Positions 5,551 through 5,976 of a stretch of DNA of 5,976 nt are shown in pieces. The stretch is from Bifidobacteriaceae bacterium. GTDB taxonomy: Bacteria; Actinomycetota; Actinomycetes; Actinomycetales; WQXJ01. The stretch lies in NCBI GenBank assembly GCA_031272565.1, contig JAISTN010000118.1:1-5976 (forward strand), read 5' to 3'. Made by a program: the position numbers and the translations under genes. Position 1 is the first letter of the stretch; each line of letters opens with the position of its first letter. The notes beneath the pieces are model-generated. The model did no database searches. It was not told the DNA's origin and saw nothing but the letters and a program-made list of their open reading frames with translations.

Positions 5551-5976
5551 ATGCGTACCGCAAAGCGATCAATCGCAATCCTGACCGGGGCCGTTTTGGC
5601 TGTCGGCTTCATGGCAGGTTGCTCCAACGACAAGAACGGCTCCAGCAGCTCCAGCACCTCTGGTACTACCGAAGCCACCGAAACCGCCACCACCGAGGCT
5701 CCGGAAGAGCCCACCGAGACGACCGAACCGACTGAGGATGCCGAACCCGTGACGCTGCGCATGCTGGCCAACGTCACCCCGGTTCTGACCGAAGAGTGGT
5801 ACCAGGAATGGGCCCAGCCGTGGCTGGACGCTCACCCGAACGTGACCCTTGAGGTTGGCGGCCCCACTGCTGAAGGTGTTGAGCAGCAGTTCCAGCAGGA
5901 AATCGCGGCGCAGGACGTGCCGGACATCATCTCGGGCGGCATGGGCAAGACCACCGCCTCGCAGCTAGTTGACCTG
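5551..5976 (+). CDS. ABC transporter extracellular solute-binding lipoprotein (sugar type), 3' end outside window
   Basis: The first 142 residues of a secreted binding protein that would deliver a substrate, probably a sugar or oligosaccharide, to an ABC importer on the cell surface. The N-terminus is a lipoprotein signal: positively charged MRTAKRS, hydrophobic IAILTGAVLAVGF, and lipobox MAGC with lipidated Cys24 (Met at -3 is slightly unusual). Residues about 30-66 form a Ser/Thr/Glu/Pro-rich tether. From about 67 the mature domain begins: VTLRMLANV, then EWYQEWAQPWLDAHPNVTLEV, as two pieces 10-12 residues long with the pattern of family 1 binding proteins, and later QQEIAAQDVPDII. The family assignment is by pattern only, and permease genes would be expected downstream. 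It is divergent from the aldo/keto reductase, so shared control through the palindrome is plausible. The frame is open to the window end with no stop. Confidence 0.85.
   Translation, partial: MRTAKRSIAILTGAVLAVGFMAGCSNDKNGSSSSSTSGTTEATETATTEAPEEPTETTEPTEDAEPVTLRMLANVTPVLTEEWYQEWAQPWLDAHPNVTLEVGGPTAEGVEQQFQQEIAAQDVPDIISGGMGKTTASQLVDL

Noticed and set aside
5508..5777. Minus-strand Ser/Val/Gly-rich open frame opposite the binding-protein start
   Set aside because: Its repetitive composition is the complement of the Thr/Glu-rich tether. It would run through the palindrome and promoter and has no family match.

Overview
The window is GC-rich bacterial DNA that is densely coding on both strands. 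Third codon positions are mostly G or C, GTG starts occur, and Shine-Dalgarno sites are strong. The solute-binding lipoprotein has a Thr/Glu-rich tether. Together these suggest a high-GC Gram-positive organism (Actinomycetota). The corrinoid-protein activator suggests anaerobic or B12-dependent methyl metabolism. Both points are inference, as no phylogenetic marker is present.

Layout. Positions 1-2653 (+ strand) hold the 3' part of a yeast-FCY1-type cytosine deaminase, then a large redox/ATPase protein. That protein combines a [2Fe-2S] ferredoxin domain, a RACo-type ASKHA ATPase domain (DUF4445) and a C-terminal Cys-rich DUF2284 domain. A convergent junction of 33 bp (2654-2686) contains overlapping GGCTC/GAGCC inverted repeats. 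Positions 2687-5407 (- strand) read, in transcription order, aldo/keto reductase, FCD-type GntR regulator, and DapA/NanA-family aldolase. A 143-bp divergent region (5408-5550) carries a good sigma-70-like promoter, a near-perfect 24-bp palindrome and a second inverted repeat. It leads into the 5' part of a sugar-type ABC solute-binding lipoprotein, which runs off the right edge.

How the genes may work together. The right half looks like a small carbohydrate or sugar-acid catabolic island. A binding protein captures the substrate, a D-threo-aldose/L-fucose-dehydrogenase-like reductase oxidises a sugar, and a pyruvate-releasing aldolase cleaves a 2-keto-3-deoxy acid or sialic acid. The FCD GntR protein is the likely local regulator, and the palindrome is its best candidate operator. 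The left half is a separate unit. RACo proteins reductively reactivate corrinoid proteins of methyltransferase systems, so a corrinoid protein and methyltransferase probably lie outside the window. The part most worth following up is the RACo-DUF2284 fusion, which seems to lack the usual RACo middle domain and sits beside a purine/pyrimidine-type deaminase.

No RNA genes, CRISPR arrays, insertion sequences or attachment sites were seen.
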